The notes under the pieces were generated by a model that had not been told where the DNA came from, made no database searches, and saw only the letters and a list, made by a program, of their open reading frames with translations. 64,000 nt of DNA from Pogostemon cablin (taxonomy: Eukaryota > Streptophyta > Magnoliopsida > Lamiales > Lamiaceae), in contig CM042993.1 of assembly GCA_023678885.1 (NCBI GenBank), positions 4,672,501-4,736,500 on the forward strand, in the 5' to 3' direction. Position numbers and translations under genes: made by a program. Below are positions 33,346 to 44,510 of the stretch, piece after piece; position 1 is the stretch's first letter, and each line of letters starts with the position of its first letter.

Positions 33346-33849
33346 TCCAGTCAAACCTAAGGAACGCTCCATGACGCACGAGCCTAAACTGCATGTTACT
33401 CCTGGTCCGCATGAGTATAAACTGTGCACGACACCCACCAAAGGTAATTATATGTGGTTAAACTATTAATTCACCCCACTCAGATATTTTAAGTGGTTAA
33501 AGCATTAAATATCCTACTTTGTCTAAAGTGGTTAAAGAATAGTCACTCCTGGCCCGCAGAGTATAAACTGTGTACGGCACCCCCCCATTCAAATCAAATT
33601 ATGTTCTTTTGAACTACGTTATGACTTGATCCTCTATAAAGAGGTACGTAGGCAGCTTAACACTTTGTTAAAGTTCAGTCATATCTTTGGTTTATCACAT
33701 CAAGTTTATGAGACAAGCAATAAATCAAAGTATGAAGGCAATATAAGTAAGCGACAGTGAAGGAAATGAACTTTATTGGTAATTAAATGTTCAAAGCATA
33801 GTAGGGAAAACAGATAAGTATGAGTAAAAAAAAAAGAAGAAGCCCTACA
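33346..33849. other. Spacer between pol and the antisense gene, with a direct repeat
   Basis: A block of about 38 bp beginning 'actcctggtccgcatgagta' occurs at 33398-33436 and again, slightly changed, at 33545-33582, each followed by a cytosine-rich run. 'gaggtacgtaggcagc' at 33641-33656 is a word seen downstream of pol in many plant Ty3/gypsy elements. It is non-coding and would hold the 3' UTR of the antisense gene. Confidence 0.7.
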
Positions 33850-36709
33850 CTAAACAAAAAAGTTATCAGAAAGTATGCTTCGTAATTCAGCCTTCAGAGC
33901 TGCTTTCTCGTTCTCAGATGAATACTCCTTTAATGAGGTCACTGTATCAAGTGCAAAGATATTTTCTTCTATGAGGTCAATTTCTTTCTTAGCACGGTAA
34001 ATGGTTTGCTTGAGTTGATCAGCTGCTTCACATAAAGTCTTCTCTTTCTTCAGGGTGGCCAACTCGTTGCCTATCAACTCCAATTCTTCCCAGGTTGTCT
34101 TTAGTTTTTGTATCTCCATCGTATGGGTGTCCTTATAGCTTTGGAGACGACCTTTGATGTCGGCTGAGACTTTTACGTAATCTCCCTTGGAGGCCGCTTG
34201 ATCAGACTTCGATCTGGCAGCAGTATAAGCATCAGCCTTATCAAATAAAGGAGTCAAGGCTTCTTCTAATGTAGAGCAATCGATGTTAAGTACTTTCACT
34301 TCCCCTATCAGGTTGAAGACTCCTGCCCTTAGAGATGATAAATATTCGATAGGAGTCCGTTGGAGCTTATTTCTGATACGGCTCCAGGCTTTCTGGGCAA
34401 ATTGCTCTTTGAGACTTCGAACTTCTTTCTTGAATTTAAATTCTGTTACTGCTGGGCATGCTTTCAAAGAAGAATCCATTCCTGTGTTAGAAGCATCACT
34501 CTTGGTAGAACCATCGTCCTCAGAGTCTGAAGAGAAGCCTGAGACCTAATTGAAAAAAATATATATATTTAGATAGAAAAGGAAAGATGATAAAAAAAGC
34601 TAAAAAAAAAGGGGGCAACCTCGTTGGCCAAGTCTTGTGAAGCGATAGCAGAAATTAATTCTTTTCCTTCACTGGCCTTAGGAGGGGAAGTTGGGTTAGA
34701 AATCCTCTGCGCAATCTAAAGTAGTAAAAAGAACCTTGTAAAAAAGGGGGGAATAAAAAAAAGAAGAGAATTGGGAGAGTAAAGAGAACCTCATCATCTT
34801 GCTTTTCAGTGGAGGCAGTGGGCTTCTTCCTCTTCCAATGTTGATCCTTGGATGCGCTGCAATCCTCCACAGATTGACCTTTCTTTCTTTTATGCGCCAT
34901 AGGTTTTACCATATCATGCACCGGAGAAATATCTTGGCTGTCTTGGTGGTTTTCATTAAGATCATCTATGATGTTCATTTCTTCCTCTATAGGGGCTGAT
35001 GCTGGGGTAATCAGGTCTTTAACATGATCAGATAAGTAAGCGCCATGAACATGTTTCCACCACTCCTTATACTCAGATGTGGAGTAGTTTTTAGGAGCTG
35101 AGGCTGCACCGGGAAAGTAAGCTTCAGATTTGGAGTTACATGTAGTGGAATGACACCAGTAATCAAATCCTTCTTCTAAAGAAGCCTTGCGGAGGTTTGT
35201 TCTAAGCATGTTAGGAACATCTTGCAGAAAACCAAATTGACGAGCAAATCTATGAGGAGAATATGGCTCCATTATACAATGACCACCTTGCCTCAATGTA
35301 AGATAGCTGGTACGAAGAGCTACAAGATGGGTCCAACTAGTCCAGTCATTATTCCCGTCATCCACATAATAAACGGCTACATCTTTGGAAAAAATGTTGC
35401 AAGTCCACGAAGCATTATCAGCTGTTTGAATTCGTTTACGAGCCTCCTCAGGATTAAAGTATTTTGCACCTTGCTCACCAGAATAAGTTACCATGCGAGG
35501 ATAAGACAATTTGCTACCAATCGGAAAGTGAGTCTTGAAATAATGAGCTAACCAAGCATGAACAAAGTGAACGGGAAATGTTGATTTGACTTCAGATGGA
35601 TTTGATGAATTTGAGATTTTGTTCAAACCACGATAAATGCTTGTCAGTACGGGAATTGCAAGGCCCACCTTTTTTCCTGCAGCCATTAAGCTCGCCGCTT
35701 TAAAAGTACTTGGCCGTATCAAGTTTACTTCATTACTCGGAAGTACAAAAATGCAGAGCCAGCATGCTAAATAAGCAGCGAGATATGTCTCTTCTTGGTT
35801 TGTTGGCGCAATTCCCACTTTTCTGAATTGATTCAATTCAGCAGATGTCCAGGAACGGTGACTTGGGATGATGCCGGTTGGATTGTAAGTTTTTTTGGGC
35901 CGATTAGTTGATCTTTTCTCAACACGCATAGGAGGCGCAGGGTATGTTACAGTTTTTTTAGACCAAAAACTTACCCATTGATCAATCGTCACACCTTTCT
36001 TATTAGTATCCTTGCAGAGCAAGTGATAAGCACCAAGTAGATGCCTACAGCTGCGCGGAATACATGGCTCATTATTTGTGGAGAACAATTCTGTTAGGCT
36101 CGTCACTGCTTCATCATATAGGTGGCCAGCTATAGGCAACCCCATCAAGTTGTACAAGTCCCACAAAGAAATAGACATCTCCCCATGTTTCGTGAGTAAA
36201 GTATTGGTGGAAGGACACCAAGCCTCGCAAAAAGCTTTGATAATTTCACAGTTGTAATCATAAGTAAAGAGAGACGCGAAGACAGCATCATACAGCTTGA
36301 GGCTTTTAAGAAGAGGTCGGCATCGACTTAGTACATCCTCAGTCCATTCCCAGTACCCTTTGGTGTAGCAAAAGTCTCCAAGAAATTTAATCGGCTCTCC
36401 CCAAGTCACTTTTCCTTTCCCTTCCAAGATGCGTCGCCCCAAGGAAGGTAGAGGTTCTAAGCTAGGATGTGGCTCGATATCAGCTCCTTTCAAAGTCCAG
36501 GTTATATTATTCTTCCCCAAAGTAAGCTCATGAGACCAACATTCAAGGAAGAAGTCGTTCTTAAGATTAGTAGGAACTACAGCATGATTCCCTAATAGAG
36601 ATTTCTCGACTAAAAGACGAGTCCCTTTATTCAAAGGTTGACGCTCGTCATCAAGGATTAGTAAGTAGTCTGAGCCAGATTGTCCTGTGATCTTTCTGAA
36701 GAAAACCAT
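33850..36709 (-). CDS. Antisense plant-mobile-domain (PMD) and coiled-coil protein encoded in the retrotransposon
   Basis: Three exons on the minus strand, 36709-34790, 34706-34620 and 34545-33850, with GT/AG borders and unbroken phase, give 900 aa. Exon 1 (640 codons) carries the plant mobile domain (aminotransferase-like, PF10536 type) at about residues 100-490: landmarks include the GEMSISLWDLYNLMGLPIAG motif, ELNQFRKVGI and LAAYLACWLCIFVLPS. Basic clusters HKRKKGQ and WKRKKPT near residues 605-635 look like a bipartite nuclear signal. Exons 2-3 are acidic then coiled coil (about residues 800-895). PMD proteins include MAIN/MAIL1 of the host and many transposon-borne forms; function here is unknown. 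Antisense frames are known in Tat/Retand elements, but a spliced full-length one is notable. No stop breaks it. Confidence 0.85.
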
Positions 36710-37199
36710 GCCGAAAAGTGGATAAGCTGCAAAACAAAAGAAGGAATGTTAGAAAAGTCGAAAATGAGCATGAAGATAATTGGAGTTTATGAATTTAATT
36801 AATTAAAAGATCCAAAATAAATTCATGGGATCAATTAATTATTATTTTCAAAGTTATAAATTAAACTCATGGGGATGAATGGAGTTTAAAATATCAAAAG
36901 TGAGCAACTAAATTAATTCATGTTCAAAGGTGATAAATCAAATTAATTTTAGGCTAGGCTTTTAAGGCTTAAAGCTCAAAGTATAGTGTAAAGCCCAAAA
37001 GGTGAAAATCAGTCCAAAAGAAAGTTTGAAATAGGAGTCTTTGGCCCAAATTAGTTTTGGAATCACAAAAGGAGAAGCCATGTGGGTTGCAAAGTTGATT
37101 TGAAATTGAAATCAAATTGGAGTAAGTCAAAATTAATCCCTTTTCCCAAGGAAGAAAAAACGTGGATGGGTAGTTGTTAACTTAACAACTCTCGTCTCT
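36710..37199. other. AT-rich spacer inside the retrotransposon
   Basis: Non-coding sequence upstream (in sense) of the antisense gene. It carries several 'ggcccaa/aagcccaa' words. No promoter element is obvious here. Confidence 0.5.
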
Positions 37200-38160
37200 C
37201 CCCTAAAATCAATTCAGTGGGTCTGCTTGAAGAAATTTACGCCACAAGTTTTCCACTCGGACAGCCGCCGGAGACCGATGTGCATCCACCGCCCAGCCGC
37301 TTCCGTGCGCGACTTCCCCCATCATCGTGAAGTCGCACGCCTTGCACGACGCAGCAAGCTGCCACCGGAAATCGCTAGCCGCTGCGACCCTCCTCCGGAA
37401 ACGGCTTCGCCGTCTCTTCCTCACAGCGCGCAACCAGCAGGCTTGCCATCGGATCCGAACGACCTTCCACCACGCAAGGCCACTCGCCGCACACGCCAGC
37501 AGCCGGAATCTGTTGTCTTCGCCGGTTCGCTGCACCGCCAATGCCGACGGGATCGCAAGCCTCGATGGAGTTCGGTTGTCGGAGTCTATTCCTCGGCTTC
37601 AAGCTCATCACCGCTGTCCGACAACCACGCGTCGGAACCCCCACCGCTCCTCGCCGTCGGCATCCGCCACCATCGTTAGATCCTTCAAAGCCGCTGGAAG
37701 AAACCACTCCGGCCGGATCTGCTTCTGACGAGTACCGAGGCCGCCCGGATCTTCCGCAAACGCTCCACCACGTGAACCGGAGCCTGTCGCCACCACCGGA
37801 TCTGCCACGACACTGCCGTCGCGCCACCAACCGTTGCTCAGCCATCGCAGACCGCCGAAAACCTGCCGAGCACCAGCCTCTTCTCACCGCCTTCGCTGTA
37901 CCGCCGCATATTGCCAAAGGTTCCTAGACCTCCATCGCGACATCGAGTCCCGCTGCCGGAATCGCGAACAACCAAAAGCCTCACCGACGGGAACGATTGC
38001 AAATTAAGGGTACCATCAGGCGCGGGTTTGAAAGACGGGTCTGTAACTACCGCCTCAATCACCGAAGCGGGTCTGTGACTACCGCTATATTCGCCAGCAC
38101 CGCTACTGTGGGCATCACTGTTGGGGATTCAAGGAGGAGCCAACCAAGAAGCAAAGAAAC
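37200..38160. other. GC-rich island inside the retrotransposon
   Basis: A sharp rise in GC with CG-rich words (cgccgg, ccaccg) in an element that is otherwise AT-rich. Overlapping open frames exist on both strands (37227-37679 +, 37327-37728 +, 37375-37917 -), all low-complexity Arg/Pro/Ser peptides without a recognised domain, which is what GC-rich DNA gives by chance. Position, upstream of the antisense gene and downstream of a minus-strand TATA box, suggests a 5' leader or intron of the antisense transcript. A captured host fragment is the alternative. Confidence 0.55.
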
Positions 38161-38419
38161 AGGTATGTGCAAAAAAAAAAAAAATAATAGAACCAGGAAA
38201 AGAAACAAGTATGTATGCAGCAATAAAGAAACAAAAAGAAACATGTATATGCAGAGAGAAAATAAAAGCCTAATGAAAGGAGAGCAGTAAGGCTAAGTTA
38301 AGTATTCATTACTTGTGACGAACGTGCTCGAACTCGTTGCCCTTGGTGGAAGAAGGAGCCTGCAAAGAAAGAAAGAAAGCCGTGAACTGATATGTGGAAA
38401 ATTGAAGGCAGGAGCTCTC

Positions 38420-38428
38420 TTTATATAG
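38420..38428 (-). promoter_or_regulatory. Candidate TATA box for the antisense gene
   Basis: On the minus strand the sequence reads CAACTATATAAAGAGAGC, an excellent TATA context, about 1.7 kb upstream of the antisense start codon. Downstream on that strand is a pyrimidine run ending in TTTGCAG (near 38361-38375), which could be a splice acceptor of a leader intron. Confidence 0.5.
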
Positions 38429-38949
38429 TTGTTGTAATTCTTGTGGATAATCTTCTATGAATCTTCGTATATGTTGATATATTGTGGAGAGATTTTAGTT
38501 TATCTTGTGAAATATTGATAAATATTGTGGAGATACTTGAGTTTATCTTGTTGCCTACAAATTGATGTATTGCATGAACTCGTTGCCTACAAATTGATAT
38601 ATTGTGGAGAGATTTGAGTTCATCTTGTAAAATCCAAGCGTTATTTGCCTTAAAAAGTTGAGATAAAATCTTGCGAAGGACATCATATTAAATTCAGATT
38701 TATCTTCAACATTGGGGTAGAGTTATCACTTCTGAAAAAGGCTGCATGCATACTTCAGATGGGCTAAGAGAAGGAAATCTCATGGTGACCCAAGTCAAAA
38801 GGAAAATAGGGCCCAAATTAATAAATGAGAGAGGTTGTGGTAAACTCAAATTGGAAAATTAAAGGGCCAAGTGAAAGAAGATACAAGAATCAAGAAATAA
38901 AAAATTGCAATTTATTCACTTCAAAGAAATATTTCAGTGAACAAAATGC

Positions 38950-38960
38950 AAGGGGGCATT
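38950..38960 (+). promoter_or_regulatory. Polypurine tract
   Basis: AAGGGGGCATT directly precedes the 3' LTR, the expected place of the plus-strand primer. The G5 core is unusual only in having CATT before the LTR start. Confidence 0.7.
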
Positions 38961-40207
38961 TGTAGGCAATTAAAATTTATTGCCTAATAAATATAAATGC
39001 AAAGAAAATATATTAAATATTGATTAAATATTTATTTATTAAGGAATTTAAATAAATTAATTCCTAAAATAAGTAAATAAATAATTAATAATTAATATAA
39101 TTATTTGAGCCCAAATCCAAGCCAAATGGGCTCAATTTAAATTAAATTGGTCAAATCCAAGCCAAATGGGCTCAATTTAAATTAATTGGGTTTAATCCAA
39201 GCCAAGTGGGCTCAATTTAAATTAATTGGGTTTAATCCAAGGCAAGTGGGCCTGATTTAAGTCAACAAATCCAGCAAGTTTAAATCCAGAAGGCCTAATT
39301 AAATTAAATAGGCCCAAGTCAAAAGCCTAATTAAATTAAATAGGCCCAAATCAAATCCAGCAGGCTTATTTAAATTAAATAGGCCCGTATCCAGTCCAGC
39401 AGGCTTAATTAAAGGAGGAAGCCCAACATATCTTTTGAAGGAGAAAATATCTCTCAAGTGGTTATTTTCTCTACCTATAAATAAGGACCTTCAGTCCTCA
39501 TTCCAGAGACATTCAAGCACCCGAAGACAAGACGCTCTTGAAGAAATCAAGAACATTCGAGGAGCTTCAAATCTTCAAATCTTCAAGCTCAAGGCCTTCG
39601 AGGATCTTCAAATCTTCGAATCTTCAAGCTCCAGATCTTCAAATCTTCGAATCTTCAAGCTCAAGAACACTCGAGGATCTTCAAATCTTCGAATCTTCAA
39701 GCTCAAGACCTTCGAGGATCTTCAAATCTTCGAATCTTCAAGCTCCAGATCTTCAAATCTTCAAAGCTTCAAATCGAAGACTTCAAGCCAGTCTTCAAGC
39801 AGCTTCAAAGTAACTTCAAGTCAAGAACTGCCTCCGATCAAGGATCAAGGTGCTAAACCTCTCCGATCCGGCGTTCTTCATCCAGTAAAAATCGTGGGGT
39901 CAACGGTGTTCTACCAAATTGAACGACGTTCTTCACAGCAAATCTTCAAGTCAACGTTCGATCCGAACAAAGGCTCGACGCCTCCGGATAAACGTTTTCA
40001 AGCTTCAAGCCCTGAACCCGAGCTCGGACAAGCTTTATCCAAAGATCCGACTCAGAAAGTTGATAAAGTCAAGAAAGTCAACTCAAGAGAGGAATCAGAG
40101 GATAAATAGAAGCTGTCTACTTCAATTTTCAAGTTTAATCCACATCGGATTTTCGTTGTAATTCCTTTTGTGTTTATTATTTAATAAATACAAATTTTGT
40201 TGTTACA
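38961..40207 (+). repeat. 3' LTR
   Basis: 1,247 bp, same start and end as the 5' LTR and the same arrays (43-bp units 39105-39401; CTTC array 39558-39775), TATA box (39475-39486) and AATAAA (40183-40188). The only difference I found is in the last 30 bases, where aaaattt of the 5' copy is aaatttt here. Confidence 0.95.
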
Positions 40208-40710
40208 CTATTAATTTAGGAAACTTGAAAAAAAAATTATAAAATGCCGTGTCATCAACAGGTCTCAAGAACTTCATATTAACTTTAAAAAAAAACTCAC
40301 AAATAGTCTTATAAAGATTTTTCTAATTAAATTAAATAAAAAAATACATAAACATGTGGAGATGTTTAGATTAAGCATATATAAATAATTCTTAAAAAAA
40401 AGAATATAATAAAATTAAATCACTAAATAAATGTTAAGAATAATAAAAAAAAAATGAACTGTAAAGATAATATATAGAGAGGATGAGAAATTAACACATG
40501 AAATTACAATTTAACTCATATTTGATTTTAATATATACACATACAAAAATTAAATGTTATTAAATTATAATAATAATGAAATTATCTTTAAATTTAAATT
40601 GCAATTAATCACTTTTTGAAATTAATAATTTTTTAGTGGATTGAAAATTTTCATTCATTAGTTAAGGAAACTTTAATCGTCAATCAATTTAATTAATTAA
40701 TGAGTGTATA
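40208..40710. other. Right flank of the LTR retrotransposon
   Basis: Starts with the target duplication CTATT. AT-rich, no gene. About 40350-40670 is a diverged direct copy of 25230-25530. Confidence 0.5.
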
Positions 40711-41026
40711 TTGGGTGTACCCGGGTGCAGGGTGCACCCATATGTGTATGACTTTTTATTCTATTTTGTATACATGTTATTCAATTTTGTATACGTATTT
40801 TGTAATAATTGTATACTTTTTTCACACTAAGTTTTTCAATAAAAAAACTAATATCCATATGTGTATATATAGTGTATACATATTTTTTAATAATGGTATA
40901 TTTTTTACACTCAAATTTTCATTAAAAAAACTAACAATTAAATTATATTTATTTTTGCTGTATATATTTTTATTTATATTTGTATATGGGTGCACCCTAT
41001 CTTTGGATGCACCCGGGTGCACACTA
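40711..41026. mobile_element. MITE with GC-rich inverted ends
   Basis: The left end has GTGTACCCGGGTGCAGGGTG, then CACCCATATG; the right end has ATATGGGTGCACCC, then GATGCACCCGGGTGCACAC. These are long inverted repeats of about 30-40 bp around an AT-rich interior of about 240 bp. Each end also contains its own small palindrome (tgcacccgggtgca). Non-coding; superfamily unresolved. Confidence 0.7.
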
Positions 41027-42974
41027 TAATTAGCCTTAATTAATTAGCATCTATCAATTTTAATAGTAATAAATATATACTATTAAAGATGGTCTATCAT
41101 AATTAATAAAAACAATTATAATATATTTTAACATTTAATTTAATTTAATTAATTATCATTTTCGAATTAATTTAAATTATTAAATTTAATCAAATTTTAT
41201 TCTCAATTTATTTTTTAGGTATCTTAAATTGTTTAAAATAAAGATTTCAATAATTGTTCATCAATATTAATGGTACTTAGGTGAGTTATATATAATATTT
41301 TTCATTACCAATTGATTTTAATTATTCAGTTAATAATTTTTTATTAAATATTTTAGATATATTTACATAATTACTATAAATATTAGGGTTTATTTTTCAA
41401 TTTACCATATAAAATTGATTTTTTATTTAAATAATGAGTTATTTCATTTAAAACAATTGAAATTTGTATCAATTATAAAGAGAATATGATCACAAAATTT
41501 AATTAATAATTTACTTAATATTCATTGGATATAATTTTAAACAGTTTATTTCATTATATTAATCCATAAATTTTGAAATTAAAAAAAAATTACAACTCAA
41601 TAAATCACTTAACACTTATGTCGTAGTATGTGTAACACCCACATTTTCAACAATAACAATATAATTATAGTGTTTTATGCTTGATTTATGTGTGTGGTAG
41701 CTGAATATTTTTTTTTTATTCAAGATTGGTAGAATTAATATCAATGATGTGAATATAGAAAATCAAATTTTAATGTAGTTCATTAATTAAAATCTAAATA
41801 AAATATTGGATAAATTATAATCAATTAATGTGTATACAACATCAATCATAATTTATATCATGCATCCATCTCTAAATATTTTATATGGTAGGTAATTATT
41901 AAATGAAATCAAGTAAGGAAGTCGAGGAATTGAGAGTTAACTACTTCTAAAATTGAATTGTATTATATAGCTCTTTATATATCACTCATCCATATCTAAA
42001 TATTTTATATGGTAGGTAATTATGAAATGAAATCAAGTAACGGAAGATGAAGAATTTGAGAGTTAACTACTTCTAAAATTGAATTTTATTATATAGCTCT
42101 TTATATATATGGAAGGTATTCTAAAGAAATTATGAGTAATTATATTTTAAATTAAATTTGATTATGTAGTATTTTATATGGAATGTAATTTAATTGATGA
42201 GAGTTTTAAAGGAATTGAGCGTAATATTTCTGAAATTAAATTTGATTTTATAGCTATTTATAAGGAAGATAATTGATAGAATTAATCCCATAATGTATTA
42301 TGAAAATAGGGAATTGAAATTTATTTTAGTGTAAAAAAGATCATCAATATTTACATTATTCAATATATTATAATATACTAGAAAGAGAAAAAATATATAT
42401 ATTTCATGAAATAATTAAGGAATATTTCATAAAACAATACTTACGTTATTATAAAAAAGAAATATATTTGACATCTAAACACATAAAAGAGCAACTCATT
42501 TCCCATTTACAAAAGCTAATTACAATGATTTAAGATTTTTAATTTTCAATTTACAAAAGCTAATTACAATGATTTAAGATTTTTAATTAGTGGTTCTCGG
42601 AGGGAATAAACTACAAAAATAAGGATTTAATCAACCTATGATCCTTATCACATTTCTCCATCTTTAAAACAATCCCACCAATATTTACAAAGTGTAAGCA
42701 AAATCATTTCCTTTTCTCTTTGGAGTCACGATCATGTTCAAGAATAACTCACCATCACCTCTCTACCAAAGCCCTACACCACAAATTATATAATAAAAGG
42801 TAAAATTAAACTAAATGAAATTTTTTGAAGGGAAAGCAGAAAATACAGATGAATGCATGTAGACATTTTTCTTACTCTATACTCATGTTAACATCTGTCC
42901 TCTTTCATTGTCCACCACTCAATCTCATCAAACACATCGTCCTTTAGATCTACGGTTGAAGGAGAAAAATAGAG
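41027..42974. other. Intergenic, extremely AT-rich stretch
   Basis: No coding sequence supported. It holds the 124-bp tandem duplication at 41863-42110 and a 40-bp local duplication near 42489-42590 (aaaagctaattacaatgattt twice). Confidence 0.5.
41863..42110. repeat. Tandem duplication, 124-bp unit
   Basis: The unit beginning 'catccatctctaaatatttt' at 41863 repeats from 41987 with few changes (shared 'ggtaggtaattat', 'gagagttaactacttctaaa', 'atatagctctttatatat'). A third, worn copy may follow to about 42280. Confidence 0.85.
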
Positions 42975-43690
42975 AGTTACGCCACTCAATATCATCAAGC
43001 ACATCGTCCTTTAGACCTAGTTTGAAGTAAAGAAATAGAGAGTTATCCTTTCTTCAAAGGATGGGTGACAAATCTATGGTTGAAGAAGAGAAAGAAAATG
43101 AAGGCACAAAAATGAATAGAGAGAACGTTGTTTCTTAGATCTATATAGAGAATAAAGAGAGAATGAAAACACAAAAGAGAGTTATCCTTTCTTCAAAGCA
43201 TGGGTGACAAATCTACGGTTGAAGAAGAGAAAGAAAATGAAGGCACAAAAATGAATAGTCACATTACCCTTTAGACCTAGTTTGAAGTAAAGAAAGAGAG
43301 AGTTATCCTTTCTTCAAAGGATGGGTGACAAATCTACGGTTGAAGAAGAGAAAGAAAATGAAGGCACAAAAATGAATAGAGAGAACGTTGTTTCTTAGAT
43401 CTATATAGAGAATAAAGAGAGAATGAAAACACAAAATTAATTAATAGAAAAAGAAACATATGAAACAAAAGGGAAACATAATGAAAATAGAAGGAAGAGA
43501 AAGAAAATGAAGGCACAAAAATGAATAGAGAGAACTTGTTTCTTAGATCTATATAGAGAATAAAGAGAGAATGAAAACACAAAATTAATTAATAGAAAAA
43601 GAAACGTATGAAACAAAAGGGAAATAGAATGAAAATAGAAGGTAGAGAGAATGAAATCATAAAGAACGGAAAGAAAGAGAAGAAAGAGAA
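42975..43690. repeat. Complex purine-rich tandem repeat array
   Basis: At least three to four copies of a module with 'agagagttatcctttcttca', 'gggtgacaaatcta', 'ggttgaagaagagaaagaaa' and 'atgaaggcacaaaaatgaat', interleaved with a second module ('cttagatctatatagagaat' then 'aagagagaatgaaaacacaa'). Modules are partly deleted or nested, so the period varies between about 110 and 190 bp. Copies are over 90 per cent alike by eye. Non-coding. Confidence 0.85.
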
Positions 43691-44510
43691 TGAAAACAGA
43701 AGTGAGAAAACGTTATAAAAAAAAGAATATAGAAAGGGCTCCAAATACTCACATGATGCCATGTCATCAAGGAGGAAGGAGAGGCATGCCACATCAGCAA
43801 ACAAAAACTCTCCAATAGATGTCTTTAGATGTTATCCATTCAATACACTAGCATTTCAAACAACACAAACATTTATTTTTACATAATGCATAAACATACA
43901 CCCACCACATAATCAAGAGAGGTTATAGTGAAATCTTGATCCAAACAACTTTTGATTTGCAGTCAATCACGTACAACATACTTCAATGTCTTCAAACATG
44001 GCGAGATCTTCTGCATAATCTTTCTCCTCTTGTACTAGTAGGAAGGAATGTCGAAATCCCATATTAATTAAGAACGGATGAAATAGTATGATGTAGGTAT
44101 TCAAAGAGTGTGACTTGAGAACAAGTTCAATATCATCATAGGTATTCAAAGAGTGTGACCTTAGAACAGGTTTAATATCACATCAACTACAATGTAGGAT
44201 ACGGTGGTATTAGAAAGGAAGAGTGAAGGGTACTGTGGCAGAAAGGAATCAGAAAAATTATGATTAAGAAATAAATATTTTACATAATTATTTTATTTGC
44301 AACAATGAATATAAATATATAGATGTATATTCTTAAAAAAAAATATTAGGATAAAGTTCATTTGAAATTTTGCCATAGTCTATTTTCTCCAATAAAAAAA
44401 TTATAAATATGATATATTCACTGAAATTTAAAAAAAAAAAACTTTTATCCATTTATTCAAACTTTTTTTATTTTTTATTTTATATTATTATTATTATTAT
44501 TAATTTGAAT
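43691..44510. other. Intergenic stretch
   Basis: No gene supported. A short direct duplication lies at about 44096-44172 (ggtattcaaagagtgtgac, then agaaca and ttcaatatca, twice). Confidence 0.45.

Larger units (their letters stand above)
38161..38960. other. 3' untranslated region of the retrotransposon before the 3' LTR
   Basis: Non-coding, with short direct repeats of 'ttgatatattgtggagagattt' type (about 38473-38615). It contains the candidate antisense TATA box (38420-38428) and ends in the polypurine tract. Confidence 0.6.
25550..40207 (+). mobile_element. Complete Ty3/gypsy LTR retrotransposon, Tat lineage, with antisense gene
   Basis: 14,658 bp bounded by two direct 1,247-bp LTRs (TGTA...TACA) and flanked by a perfect 5-bp target duplication CTATT (25545-25549 and 40208-40212). 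In order: 5' LTR, primer-binding-like site (26802-26819), gag and protease, RT, degenerate RNase H, second RNase H and integrase in one frame (26857-33345, broken by one TGA), a non-coding spacer, an antisense three-exon gene (36709-33850), a GC-rich island, a polypurine tract and the 3' LTR. RT before integrase defines Ty3/gypsy; the extra archaeal-type RNase H and the antisense frame are known features of the Tat lineage (Ogre/Retand relatives). On visual comparison the LTRs differ by a single substitution, so the insertion is very recent. Confidence 0.95.

Noticed and set aside
27157..33441. Minus-strand frames opposite gag and pol
   Set aside because: No domain, and sense motifs explain the open frames. 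Only the minus-strand gene beyond pol (33850-36709) has its own domain and splice structure.
37227..37917. Overlapping 128-180 codon frames on both strands in the GC-rich island
   Set aside because: Low-complexity Arg/Pro/Ser peptides in several frames at once are expected from GC-rich DNA; no domain or splice support.
40700..41029. 109-codon plus frame across the GC-ended MITE
   Set aside because: Its ends are the inverted repeats and its middle is AT-rich filler rich in Tyr/Phe.
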